DNA from: Fidelibacterota bacterium
Lineage (GTDB): Bacteria > Fidelibacterota > SORT01
Direction: 5' to 3'
DNA length: 64,000 bases
NCBI GenBank assembly: GCA_022571215.1
Contig: JACZYG010000008.1
Coordinates: 1-64,000 of the forward strand
This document shows positions 30,257 through 39,046 of this stretch, in pieces. The notes under the pieces were generated by a model that was not told the DNA's origin, ran no database searches, and was given only the letters and a program-made list of their open reading frames with translations. The position numbers and the translations under genes were made by a program. The first letter of the stretch is position 1. Each line of letters begins with the position of its first letter.

Positions 30257-31552
30257 TCAATCTATCTTCACTGTCCGCGCTCTATGGGGAGAAGTAAACG
30301 CGTCAAAAGTGTTAATGCTTTCTCCGAATTTGTCATACGTTAATACTCTCGCTTCTTCAGGAGCTACGTTCAAAACTACCACACTCATATTTTGCTGATT
30401 CACTCCCATCCATGTGGGCGCGCTTATACCCGTATTAATATTGAATATACGAAGACCTGCAACAGAAAGTTTTATAAGATCGTAACTTCCATCTTCATCC
30501 TCATCCGCAAGAAGCCAAAGATCACCCGATTCGGGTTCTACCGCCGCCAATATTGCTTGATTGACAGTGGTGATTTCTGTTTCTGTTCCAGTTGCGTTGA
30601 TAACAGAGATTGCTCCCGTGCCTATATCTACAGCATAGGCTCTTGCTCTTTTTTCATCGAGAGCAAGCAGTATTCTTCCTGATGTAAAACCCCCTATACT
30701 TTTTCTGTTATATCCGGTACTGAGATTTTGATAAATCTCCACCGACCTGCCTACACTGTTTATTAACCAATAATCACCATTATTGCTGTCTATCTGACCT
30801 TCATCGGCGCTGCCGCCTGTATTAAGAGAATCCGCCAATATCCAATTTCCAGGTTCCGTTTCAGAAAAGTGATAAACATTACCGGATGATCCGTCAGCGA
30901 TCCACATATCGTCCCTAACAGAATCATAATCTATATCCGAGGGGTCATCAAACTTAGTAAAAGTACTGTCGGGACTCGTTAGACTGGACGGCGCTTGACC
31001 TTCAACATAGAGCATAAGTGTTTTATCATTGCCGTTCAACAGATAAATATAACCATTCTTTTCATCAACATCAAAGGCGGTTACTGAGGGAAGATTGTCA
31101 AAAAATCTTCCTGTCCTATGAGCGGCATCATGCGTCAATTCGCTTAGAAGAATAGTAGAAATATCCAAGACCCATGTGGTAGTAAGACCAGGAATGATCC
31201 GGACTATCTCGGAACGTTCCGACTCGTTCTCCGCTAACTTCGCGGTGATCTGATATTCGTATCCTATATCTGCGGTGACTCTATTGTCTGAGTAAGAAGT
31301 TTCTGCGCCTGCCACCGAATCGTATTTCAAGAATCCGCTGTCATCAACCTGACGGTAAATATTATAGCCTATCAATGAAGAATTGTCAATAGCATCCCAA
31401 CTTAATACAACCTCCAGTCCGATTGACGTCGCCTTCAGGTCAAATATGGCAAGCCCATCATTATTGGGACCTGCAATATCTCTCTCACCACAGGATAGAA
31501 CGGTCATCGTTAATATAATGACAGGGAACAGCTTACTTTTGAATTTGTTCAT
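30257..31552 (-). CDS. Lipoprotein with fibronectin type III and propeller-like repeats
   Basis: 431 residues. The lipoprotein signal ends at VLSCGE (Cys about 21). A fibronectin type III-like domain follows (about 38-120, with VVLSWDAIDNSSLIGYNIYR). The rest (about 130-431) has repeats of the form DVDEKNGYIYLLNGND and DYDSVRDDMWIADGS, which suggest an NHL- or SMP-like beta-propeller. It lies 6 nt downstream of pilC, but a role in pilus function is only inferred. Confidence 0.72.
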   Translation of the reverse strand: MNKFKSKLFPVIILTMTVLSCGERDIAGPNNDGLAIFDLKATSIGLEVVLSWDAIDNSSLIGYNIYRQVDDSGFLKYDSVAGAETSYSDNRVTADIGYEYQITAKLAENESERSEIVRIIPGLTTTWVLDISTILLSELTHDAAHRTGRFFDNLPSVTAFDVDEKNGYIYLLNGNDKTLMLYVEGQAPSSLTSPDSTFTKFDDPSDIDYDSVRDDMWIADGSSGNVYHFSETEPGNWILADSLNTGGSADEGQIDSNNGDYWLINSVGRSVEIYQNLSTGYNRKSIGGFTSGRILLALDEKRARAYAVDIGTGAISVINATGTETEITTVNQAILAAVEPESGDLWLLADEDEDGSYDLIKLSVAGLRIFNINTGISAPTWMGVNQQNMSVVVLNVAPEEARVLTYDKFGESINTFDAFTSPHRARTVKID

Positions 31553-31558
31553 CTGAAT

Positions 31559-32770
31559 CTACTTTACAGCGTCGTACATCCCCCACATTGGCAAGAAAAT
31601 TCCAAGCGCAATTATCAGGATAAACACTCCAATTATGACGGTCATCATCGGCTCAACCATTGCGGAAAGTCGTTCTGTCAGATATTTTACTTCCTCATCA
31701 TATTGCCTGAAAATACTAACAAGCATTTCGTCCAATGAGCCGGCATCTTGTCCCGTTTTTATCATCCTGATGGTCATTGGAGGAAACAAATGCCCCTTCT
31801 CTAACGCCTCCGCCAAACCTGTGCCGATCTCCACGTCTAAACGGGCATGATCTATCTCTCTGCTGATTGCAGCGTTTCCCGCGGTTTCGGAACAGATTTT
31901 TAACGCTTCGATGATATGTATTCCACTTGTGTTCAATGTTTCAAGCATATGGGTGAAACGTGATATGGAATTTTTAAGGAACAGCGGTCCGAATACCGGT
32001 AATTTCAGCTTGAACCCATCCCACAGCAAACGCCCTTTCGTGGTGCTCAATATTCTGCGTGTCAAATAGATGGTCAATCCCAGTATTGAGAACGCTATAT
32101 ACCAATAATCCGTTATGATAGAATTCATCAATAGCAGCATCTGTGTAATTATCGGAAGTTCGACCCCCGAACGCGCGAACATCGTCGCGAATTTCGGGAT
32201 AATAAACGTAACCGCAAAAACGAACGCCATGGAAAGAGCTACCATTACAATTATGGGATACCTCATTGCGCTTTTTATACTTTTTTTAACCGATTCGTCA
32301 TGCTCCATAAAATCGCTAAGTCTCTTCAGCACATCTTCCAGCACACCGGCGCTTTCTCCTGCTCGAACCATATTGACATACAGGTTGGAAAAGGTGGATT
32401 TATGCTTCAAAAGAGAATCTGAAAAGCTCGCTCCCGCGCTTACGTCCGCTATGAGCGACCCGATGATACCTCTGAACTTTTCATCATCAGTCTGATCGTG
32501 GAGCGCATCAAGCGCAGAGACTATCGGTACTCCGGCGCCGATGAGAGTGGCGACTTGTTTAGTAAAATTAGCGATATCAATGCTGCTCACTTTCTGGAAC
32601 CGGTCAAAGAAGTTGACACTCGCGCTTTTTTCTTTCTTTTCCTTGATCTCTATCGGGAAATATTCCTGCTGATCCAAAAATTCATTAACATCTTGCATTG
32701 AATCTACACTCAATGACCCCGTAAATATCTCTCCAGCCATATTCTTCGCTTTATATGAAAATTCAGGCAT
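31559..32770 (-). CDS. pilC: Type IV pilus/type II secretion inner-membrane protein PilC/GspF
   Basis: Platform protein that works with the assembly ATPase. The 403 residues have two T2SSF domains (about 70-190 and 270-395) and three membrane helices (about 170-195, 220-240, 375-395). The N-terminus FSYKAKNMAGEIFTGSL is typical. GAGVPIVSALDALHDQ and MVRAGESAGVLEDVL match the first T2SSF repeat, and MIKTGQDAGSLDEML the second. The start overlaps the sigma-54 activator stop by one base. Confidence 0.93.
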   Translation of the reverse strand: MPEFSYKAKNMAGEIFTGSLSVDSMQDVNEFLDQQEYFPIEIKEKKEKSASVNFFDRFQKVSSIDIANFTKQVATLIGAGVPIVSALDALHDQTDDEKFRGIIGSLIADVSAGASFSDSLLKHKSTFSNLYVNMVRAGESAGVLEDVLKRLSDFMEHDESVKKSIKSAMRYPIIVMVALSMAFVFAVTFIIPKFATMFARSGVELPIITQMLLLMNSIITDYWYIAFSILGLTIYLTRRILSTTKGRLLWDGFKLKLPVFGPLFLKNSISRFTHMLETLNTSGIHIIEALKICSETAGNAAISREIDHARLDVEIGTGLAEALEKGHLFPPMTIRMIKTGQDAGSLDEMLVSIFRQYDEEVKYLTERLSAMVEPMMTVIIGVFILIIALGIFLPMWGMYDAVK

Positions 32771-34164
32771 TATGCTTCCTGGGAATTCGGCTCCCTTATC
32801 TCTCTCTTAATCGTTAAGTTGTAGCGTTTCAGTTTATTATACATAGTCGCTCGGGTTATACCCAAGGCTTTTGAAGCCCGCTGGATGTTTCCGTCGGTAA
32901 AACGCAAGGCATTGAGTATCGCATCCCTCTCCACTTTCTTAAGAGTCGTTATCGGTTCGGTTACCGTTTCTTGCTCGGCTGTTGTTTCCTTTCGCCCTAC
33001 AGATTCTCCGGACAACGAAAAATCTTCAATTCTTAGCAGACCCTCTTTGGAGCTTACTATGGCTCTGTTGATAGAATTCATGAGTTCCCGCACATTGCCC
33101 CGCCATTCGTTCTTGTTCAATAGGTCATAAGTTTCAGGTAGAATTGAGATATGTCTTTTATCCGTCCCTATTATCTGCTTAAGTATGGATGAGGCAAGTA
33201 TGGAAATATCGTCTTTACGCTCTCTTAACGACGGCAATTCGATAGGATAGACGTTGATACGGTGATATAGATCCTCCCTGAAACGTTTTTCCCTCACTTC
33301 CTCTTGAAGGTCTTTATTTGTTGCGGCGATAAGCCGGACGCTCACTCCCTTCTTCAGTATGCCGCCAACACGCTCTAATTCACCTGTCTCGATAAACCGG
33401 AGTATCTTCGCCTGCAGCGGCAAACTCATATCGCCGATTTCGTCAAGGAACAGAGTGCCGTTATTTGCGGCTTCGAACTTCCCAATTTTATCAGCATACG
33501 CCCCGGTGAACGCTCCTTTATCATAGCCGAAGAGCTCGCTCTCCTGTAAACTTTCCGGTATGGCGGCGCAATTGACCGAAACGAACGGTTGATCTTTCAA
33601 ACTGCCGTAACGGTGTATGGTCTTTGCGGCAACCTCTTTTCCGGTGCCGCTTTCACCGGTGATCATCACCGTTATATCTGAATCCAATATTCTGTCTATC
33701 TTAACATATAACTCCTGGGACGCTTTACTGTTCCCGTTAAAGTCGCCATATCCCTGTAAGAAAATGTGGAGCAGATCCGGTCTTTTCATCGAGGATGATA
33801 ATTCCTTGAAGCTCATCGCCTCTTCAATATTTTTCACAAGCGATTCGGGAGATAACGGTTTAAAAAGGATATTATAGGCGCCCGCCTGATATCCCTCCGT
33901 CACCTTCGGATAATTATTTGTATCCGCCATCAGTATTACCGGAATTCTATTGACAAGTCTCCTCATCTTTTGTAAAACCTTTACCGGGCTGATCATCGGA
34001 ATATCCATGCTCATCAATATCAGATCGGTCCGATTTATTGCAAGCCACGCGAGAGCATCAAAGCCGCTGCTCAGCGCATCTATGGTCCAACCCTCCCTCT
34101 CACCTAATTTCTGAATCGCAGCTCTGCTTTTCGAGTCAGGATCGATCAGTAATATATGTCTCAT
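32770..34164 (-). CDS. Sigma-54-dependent activator with degenerate receiver
   Basis: 464 residues: receiver-like domain (1-118), AAA+ domain (about 140-370) and Fis-type helix-turn-helix (about 410-455, ending in ATMYNKLKRYNL). Walker A is GESGTGKE (170-177) and the sigma-54 contact loop GAFTGA (217-222) is intact. A gapless alignment to NtrC puts S52 at the phosphoacceptor aspartate, A80 at the conserved Thr/Ser and P9 at one acidic-pocket aspartate. Only K102 is kept. It therefore probably activates transcription without aspartyl phosphorylation. It lies between pilB and pilC, as PilR-like regulators often do. Confidence 0.9.
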   Translation of the reverse strand: MRHILLIDPDSKSRAAIQKLGEREGWTIDALSSGFDALAWLAINRTDLILMSMDIPMISPVKVLQKMRRLVNRIPVILMADTNNYPKVTEGYQAGAYNILFKPLSPESLVKNIEEAMSFKELSSSMKRPDLLHIFLQGYGDFNGNSKASQELYVKIDRILDSDITVMITGESGTGKEVAAKTIHRYGSLKDQPFVSVNCAAIPESLQESELFGYDKGAFTGAYADKIGKFEAANNGTLFLDEIGDMSLPLQAKILRFIETGELERVGGILKKGVSVRLIAATNKDLQEEVREKRFREDLYHRINVYPIELPSLRERKDDISILASSILKQIIGTDKRHISILPETYDLLNKNEWRGNVRELMNSINRAIVSSKEGLLRIEDFSLSGESVGRKETTAEQETVTEPITTLKKVERDAILNALRFTDGNIQRASKALGITRATMYNKLKRYNLTIKREIREPNSQEA

Positions 34165-34204
34165 GTTTTCCCTCGTCCGGTCAAAATCAAAAAATTATAC
34201 ATTT

Positions 34205-35929
34205 TTACGCCGCAGGAAGCGTCTGCTCACCACGTTCAAAATTTTCGTCCTCTTCAAACTCAGAAGCCGTTATAGCCATGATCTCTTCTATGGATGTTAA
34301 TCCTTTTATCACTTTTTCCAATCCTTGCATTCTGAGAGTTTGCATACCGGCTTTTACGGCAGCATTTTTTATCTCCATGGAAGAACCACCCGACAGAATG
34401 AGGTCAATTATTTCCTGATTTGGAACCAATATCTCGTATAAACCGGTTCTTCCTTGATAACCGGTCTTTCTACAGCTCATGCATCCTACAGGTTTTCTGA
34501 ATATTATATCATCCGACGGTTTCAGTTTGAGAGCCTTGAGCTCATCATCGGTCGGACGGTATCTCTTAGCGCATTCATTGCATAATTTCCTTACAAGACG
34601 CTGCGCAATTACCCCTCTGATCGTGGAGGCTACCATAAATTTCTCTATACCCATATTGATAAGCCTTGCGATAGCCCCGGCTGCATCGTTCGTATGAACG
34701 GTGCTGAGAACCAGATGACCCGTCAAAGCCGCTTGAATCGCCAGTGCGGCAGTGTCAATATCTCTAATCTCCCCAACCATTATCACGTCGGGATCCTGAC
34801 GTAAAATACTTCTAAGAGCGGTGCTGAAGCTTACTCCCGCCTTTGGGTTGACCTGCCCCTGATTGATGTTAGGCAACTGATATTCTATCGGATCTTCAAT
34901 AGTAATAATATTCAACTCTTCCTTATTGATCTCATTGATACTTGCGTACAAAGATGTGGTCTTTCCGGAACCGGTGGGACCTGTAACCAAAATTATTCCA
35001 TTAGGGCTTCTGATTAGTTTCCTGTATTTACTGAGCGTATCACCGGTCAATCCTAAGCCAGGAAGAGATATTTTCGCTCCTTCAGAATCTAAAACACGGA
35101 TGACGATCTTCTCGCCGAAAAAGGTCGGATACGTTGATATACGCATATCTACTTTCTTATCGGCGATCTTATGCTGTATTCTACCATCCTGCGGCAAACG
35201 CGTTTCGGCGATATCCAAAGAAGCCAGTATCTTCACACGTGAGATAATAGCGGACTGTAGTTTCTTGGGCGGAGTAAAAACTTCCTGCAGCGCTCCGTCC
35301 ACCCTGTAACGAATTCGCAATTCATGTTCACGGGGCTCAATATGGATGTCCGAAGCGGATGTTTTTATAGCTTGATTAATTATCATGTCTACCATTTGAA
35401 CTACCGACACATCTTCAGCAGCCGTGTCAGCGCCGAAATCCTTAAATTCAGCAGCGGCTTCTTCCGTAGTCGCCCTGCTCTTCATCAATTCGCCTGTGCC
35501 GTAATATGAGTCTATTGCTCTATCTATGGCGCTCGCGGTAGAGAGCACAGGTTCCACGTCTAAAAGCGTTGCTCTTGTAATTTCGTCAATCGTAAGCACA
35601 TCAGAAGGATCGCTGATAGCTATCGTCAGAGTTTCATCGATTATGAATAGAGGCATCGCCTTAAACTTTCGGGCATCATTCGCTTTAAGTATTTTTAGGG
35701 TTTCCATTTCGATAGTGAAATCTTCCAACTCCAAATAAGGCATTTTTGTCTGTATCGCGAGCGCTTCAGTCAAAGACTCTTCCGAAACTATATTTTCTTT
35801 GAGAAATATAGCGCCAAGATTTTCACTCGAATCCGCCTGTAGTTCCAATCCATGTTCAAGATCCTCTTTGGATATCTTGTTCTCTCTCAGTAAAATATCG
35901 CCTATCAGATTGCTTACTCTCGCCGTCAT
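34205..35929 (-). CDS. pilB: Type IV pilus assembly ATPase PilB / GspE
   Basis: 574 residues. The N-terminal MshEN/T2SSE_N region (about 8-140) is followed by the secretion ATPase core with Walker A GPTGSGKT (317-324), an Asp box ITIEDPIEYQ, Walker B DPDVIMVGEIRD and the His box LSTVHTNDA. A tetracysteine zinc motif (CNECAKR, then CMSCRKTGYQG) lies near 460-500, as in PilB and GspE. It powers pilin polymerisation or pseudopilus growth. No pilin gene is in the window. Confidence 0.94.
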   Translation of the reverse strand: MTARVSNLIGDILLRENKISKEDLEHGLELQADSSENLGAIFLKENIVSEESLTEALAIQTKMPYLELEDFTIEMETLKILKANDARKFKAMPLFIIDETLTIAISDPSDVLTIDEITRATLLDVEPVLSTASAIDRAIDSYYGTGELMKSRATTEEAAAEFKDFGADTAAEDVSVVQMVDMIINQAIKTSASDIHIEPREHELRIRYRVDGALQEVFTPPKKLQSAIISRVKILASLDIAETRLPQDGRIQHKIADKKVDMRISTYPTFFGEKIVIRVLDSEGAKISLPGLGLTGDTLSKYRKLIRSPNGIILVTGPTGSGKTTSLYASINEINKEELNIITIEDPIEYQLPNINQGQVNPKAGVSFSTALRSILRQDPDVIMVGEIRDIDTAALAIQAALTGHLVLSTVHTNDAAGAIARLINMGIEKFMVASTIRGVIAQRLVRKLCNECAKRYRPTDDELKALKLKPSDDIIFRKPVGCMSCRKTGYQGRTGLYEILVPNQEIIDLILSGGSSMEIKNAAVKAGMQTLRMQGLEKVIKGLTSIEEIMAITASEFEEDENFERGEQTLPAA

Positions 35930-35966
35930 CTTATATCCCTGTTAATTGCCGTCTCTCATTTCCGAC

Positions 35967-36752
35967 CTACACGAACGCCCATCTTAAATATGCGTCTAAA
36001 ATCAAATTACCCCAAATGCCGCTAACCAACGCTCCGAGAGCGATAAACGGTCCGAAAGCGAACGGTTTGCCGAATTTCATCTTTCCAAGCGCAATTGCCG
36101 TTAATCCTACCACAGAAGCAAATATCGATGAAAAGAATATTGCCAAAATTGCCATCTTCCATCCTATGAACAGACCTATCATCAGTGAAAGCTTGATGTC
36201 GCCAAATCCCATTGACTCTTTCTTCATCAGCTTTTCGCCTATAAGCGCAATCAAAAAGAATGTTCCGCCCATCGCAGCGCCGCCCGTTAGTGACTCGGCA
36301 ACGGTCATGGCGTCTCCGTAAAACGCAAACGCCAACCCGAAGACCGCTCCGACTATCAGCACGGAATCCGGTATCAGCTGCGTATCGATGTCAACAATGC
36401 TTACCGCAAGCAGTAACACTCCGAGAATGGCGAAATTCGCAAACTCCCACGACAATCCAAAAAGCCGAAACATCCATACGAACCAGATCGCCACCGCTAA
36501 TTCCACAAAAGGATATCTCATCGATATCGGTTCCTTGCAATTTCTGCACTTTGCCCCGAGCAGCAGCCAACTTAGAATGGGGATATTATCATACGGTTTG
36601 ACGGGTTTGTCGCAATTCGGACAATGAGATGCGGGTCTGAATATTGATTCACCTCTCGGCAGCCGGTATACTACCACGTTCAGGAAACTTCCAAGCGCCG
36701 CTCCCAAAAAAAAGAGCCAGACGGAGAACAGTATGTGAGGTTCCATTCCCAT
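35967..36752 (-). CDS. pilD: Prepilin peptidase/N-methyltransferase
   Basis: Cleaves and methylates type IV prepilins. The 261-residue membrane protein keeps the N-terminal methyltransferase part, with its two CxxC pairs CPNCDK and CRNCKE. The catalytic aspartates sit in VDIDTQLIPD and MGFGDIKLSLM (GxGDxK). About eight hydrophobic helices are visible. One base separates it from the upstream receiver gene. Confidence 0.95.
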   Translation of the reverse strand: MGMEPHILFSVWLFFLGAALGSFLNVVVYRLPRGESIFRPASHCPNCDKPVKPYDNIPILSWLLLGAKCRNCKEPISMRYPFVELAVAIWFVWMFRLFGLSWEFANFAILGVLLLAVSIVDIDTQLIPDSVLIVGAVFGLAFAFYGDAMTVAESLTGGAAMGGTFFLIALIGEKLMKKESMGFGDIKLSLMIGLFIGWKMAILAIFFSSIFASVVGLTAIALGKMKFGKPFAFGPFIALGALVSGIWGNLILDAYLRWAFV

Positions 36753-36753
36753 C

Positions 36754-37176
36754 TTAAAGCAAAGCCTCCTCTATGAATCCTCCGATCTCACTTTCGGAGA
36801 AAAGGTTTCTTATGTTCATAATTAAATGATCGTAATCAATAGGCCGTTTTACGAACCTTTCGATCCTCAAAGCGTGAATTTTATCCAGCTCTTCCTTGCT
36901 GTCATTCTCGATGATGGCGATTATCGGAATATCTTGATATTTTTTGTCGAATTTCAACAGTTTTGCGAGCTTTGCTCCGCTCATCCGCTTCGCCTTCAGA
37001 CTTGTGATGATTAAGTTAGGTCGTTCCTTACGCGCAATAAGCAGACCCTCGTAGCCATCCGATGCCGTAATCACATCGAAACCGCTATCGGGCAGGTGGC
37101 TCTCAATTTCAACCATTTCGTCTATCTTGTCGCTTACGACAAGAACTACCGGTTTTTTGTCGGGTTCCTCAACCAT
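36754..37176 (-). CDS. Stand-alone receiver-like protein lacking the phospho-aspartate
   Basis: 140 residues forming a CheY-like domain with a short C-terminal helix. Aligned with ordinary receivers, the phosphoacceptor position in PNLIITSLKAKRMSG is S59. The first acidic pair is reduced to SD (VLVVSDK), and the conserved Thr/Ser near residue 89 is Ile. The late lysine (FVKRPID) is present. It is probably a phosphorylation-independent interaction module. It heads the pilD-pilB-activator-pilC run. Confidence 0.85.
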   Translation of the reverse strand: MVEEPDKKPVVLVVSDKIDEMVEIESHLPDSGFDVITASDGYEGLLIARKERPNLIITSLKAKRMSGAKLAKLLKFDKKYQDIPIIAIIENDSKEELDKIHALRIERFVKRPIDYDHLIMNIRNLFSESEIGGFIEEALL

Positions 37177-37203
37177 CAGACATTCCTCTGTTTATAAGAT
37201 TTT

Positions 37204-38007
37204 TCACAGCGCCCTTTTTCTGAATAATACCATTCCGCCAAAGAGCCATAATCCAGAATATAGCAGACCATATATAAAAGCCCACTCAATAAATGGAGCT
37301 ATCCTTCCCGCCGATCCCATGATCGAGCCGGGACTTACCTGTACCATATGGGGAAGCGTGTAATATATTGCAAGCGAGCCTATTTTGAGCAGACCCTTCG
37401 CGGAGATGGCAAAGAGAAAAAAATCTCCCGCAAAATATCCTGTAAGATATATAGCTGTGGCGATTAAAGAAGCCACAAATCCCGGCAGTTTCTGAACCAG
37501 CATTAGAATCATTGAATAAAGCAAAGAGACTTTGAAAAGCGTAATAAATAGGATCTTGAAAAACGGAAATGACAAGCCGCTTCCATCTATCTGTAAAGTC
37601 AGAAGCAGAAAGAGCTCGTATATCAGGAATATCATCAGAGAGAGGGAAACCGCACCTAAATATTTACCAAAAAGGTATTGAAGTCTGCTGATAGGTTTCA
37701 CGAGATAAAGAGCTATGGCGTTCGTCTTTATATCTTTTCCGATGAGATTCATACCTACGAGAAAACTGATAATAATCGTAAATAGCTCCGCATATACCAA
37801 TGCTCCTTCTACAAAAGTGCTCTTTTGTACGTCAACACTTTGAGATCGCTCGACTCCGGCGGTTACCTGTTTCGCCAGCTCCTCGTCCAACAAGACCATG
37901 CTCACTCCCGCGATGAAAACTATGCCGAGAATAGCGATAATAAGCACCTCCGTTCTCCTGATAAAATCTCCAAAAGTTATCTTCAAAACTGTCAGAACGG
38001 TTTTCAA
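37204..38007 (-). CDS. ABC-2 type transporter permease
   Basis: 267 residues with six hydrophobic helices. The N-terminus (ITFGDFIRRTEVLIIAILG) and the segment GMNLIGKDIKTNAIALYLVKPISRLQYLFGKYLGA match the ABC2_membrane family of gliding/NosY-type permeases. The start overlaps the ATPase gene by 4 nt, so the two form an exporter. The substrate is unknown. Confidence 0.88.
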   Translation of the reverse strand: MKTVLTVLKITFGDFIRRTEVLIIAILGIVFIAGVSMVLLDEELAKQVTAGVERSQSVDVQKSTFVEGALVYAELFTIIISFLVGMNLIGKDIKTNAIALYLVKPISRLQYLFGKYLGAVSLSLMIFLIYELFLLLTLQIDGSGLSFPFFKILFITLFKVSLLYSMILMLVQKLPGFVASLIATAIYLTGYFAGDFFLFAISAKGLLKIGSLAIYYTLPHMVQVSPGSIMGSAGRIAPFIEWAFIYGLLYSGLWLFGGMVLFRKRAL

Positions 38008-38738
38008 TTGGAATTCTCCATCGTTTCAAGAAAGAGTTCGTTCAGAGTGGAAGCACCGCTATCCGTTAAAAGTTCCTGCACACTGCCTGTCTTGACGATC
38101 TCTCCTTTGGAGATTATGCCTATCCTGTCAGCGAGCTTCTCCACCTCCGAAAGCTGATGCGAACAGAATAGAATCGTCTGACCTTTTGACTTTCCATTTT
38201 TCATGGTGGCGATAAAATCCTCCACGCTCTCCGGATCGAGTCCTGAAGTCGGTTCATCCAAGATCAACAGCTGAGGCTCATCAATAAAAGCGGCGGCAAG
38301 AGCTACTTTCTGTCTCCAGCCTAAAGAGAGATCGCCCATTCTTTTCTCATATGCCTTCTGCAACTTAAATTCCTCAACAACTTTCTCCACTCGTTCCATC
38401 AAATTCCCGTCGGCTGATGACAAATCAGACATATAATTCAAAAATTGTCTTACCTTCAAATGGGGATAGTATGAATGATCCTCCGGCACATACCCGATTC
38501 TTACGTGAAATCGCGCTTCTTCATGCTGATATCCCATCAAATTCACACTCCCCTCCGTTGGAGAAATTAACCCGAGCAGAATCTTCAAAGTCGTGGTTTT
38601 TCCTGCTCCGTTAGGTCCTAAATACCCGAAGATCTCTCCCTCCTCAACGGTCAAATCAATTCCCTTGAGCGCCTCGACACTGTTTTTCCTGCCGACAGTG
38701 TAGGTCTTCTTCAAATTTTTTATCTCTATTGCGTTCAA
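38004..38738 (-). CDS. ABC transporter ATP-binding protein
   Basis: 244 residues with Walker A GPNGAGKTT, signature variant LSLGWRQKVALA, Walker B LLILDEPTSGLDP and the switch histidine in FCSHQLSEVEKLA. The C-terminal extension (SKGEIVKTGSVQEL) is typical of the ABC-2 type group. It is translationally coupled to the permease and has its own strong promoter. Confidence 0.94.
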   Translation of the reverse strand: MNAIEIKNLKKTYTVGRKNSVEALKGIDLTVEEGEIFGYLGPNGAGKTTTLKILLGLISPTEGSVNLMGYQHEEARFHVRIGYVPEDHSYYPHLKVRQFLNYMSDLSSADGNLMERVEKVVEEFKLQKAYEKRMGDLSLGWRQKVALAAAFIDEPQLLILDEPTSGLDPESVEDFIATMKNGKSKGQTILFCSHQLSEVEKLADRIGIISKGEIVKTGSVQELLTDSGASTLNELFLETMENSN

Positions 38739-38791
38739 ATATACCTATTCCTCAGCTATAAAATGTGATACAGCTTAATTTTTATACATAT

Positions 38792-38820
38792 AGTATAAAT
38801 ATTATACACTTTTTTGTCAA
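38792..38820 (-). promoter_or_regulatory. Sigma-70-type promoter of the ABC transporter operon
   Basis: Minus-strand TTGACA (38815-38820), a 17-nt spacer and TATACT (38792-38797), about 55 nt upstream of the ATG at 38738. Both boxes are close to consensus and the surroundings are AT-rich. Confidence 0.7.
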
Positions 38821-38864
38821 GAAAAAGGTTTAATAGGCATATTTTTGATTTTCGAGTTTTGCGA

Positions 38865-38913
38865 CGGTCAGGGCTCCGAAGGAGTTTTAGGCAACAAGCC
38901 CCCTAACTCGCAC
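38865..38913. repeat. 49-bp exact intergenic repeat, copy 1
   Basis: The sequence beginning CGGTCAGGGCTCCGAAGGAG and ending CCCCCTAACTCGCAC is repeated without change at 45725-45773. Both copies are followed within 10 bp by a MITE-like element. Shorter relatives (GGTCAGGGCAAGCCCTAACC) occur at 20500 and 12794. Confidence 0.9.
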
Positions 38914-38919
38914 CTCGCT

Positions 38920-39023
38920 GTCTTTGCGAGGAACGCACTCCACAGAATGCGGGGAAGTGACAAAGCAATCTCGTAATTGGGATGCCGAGAGACTTGAGAT
39001 TGCCGCGCTTCGCTCGCAATGAC
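38920..39023. repeat. MITE-like inverted-repeat element, copy 3
   Basis: Starts GTCTTTGCGAGG and ends CTCGCAATGAC, with inner AGCAATCTC and GAGATTGCC. Confidence 0.75.
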
Positions 39024-39046
39024 GATGCGTAACTATTTCATGTCAA

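Larger units (their letters stand above)
38739..39046. other. Intergenic region with promoter and two repeats
   Basis: It holds the ABC operon promoter, a 49-bp repeat (38865-38913) and a MITE-like element (38920-39023) that ends only 24 nt from the miaA stop. No gene is seen. Confidence 0.75.
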
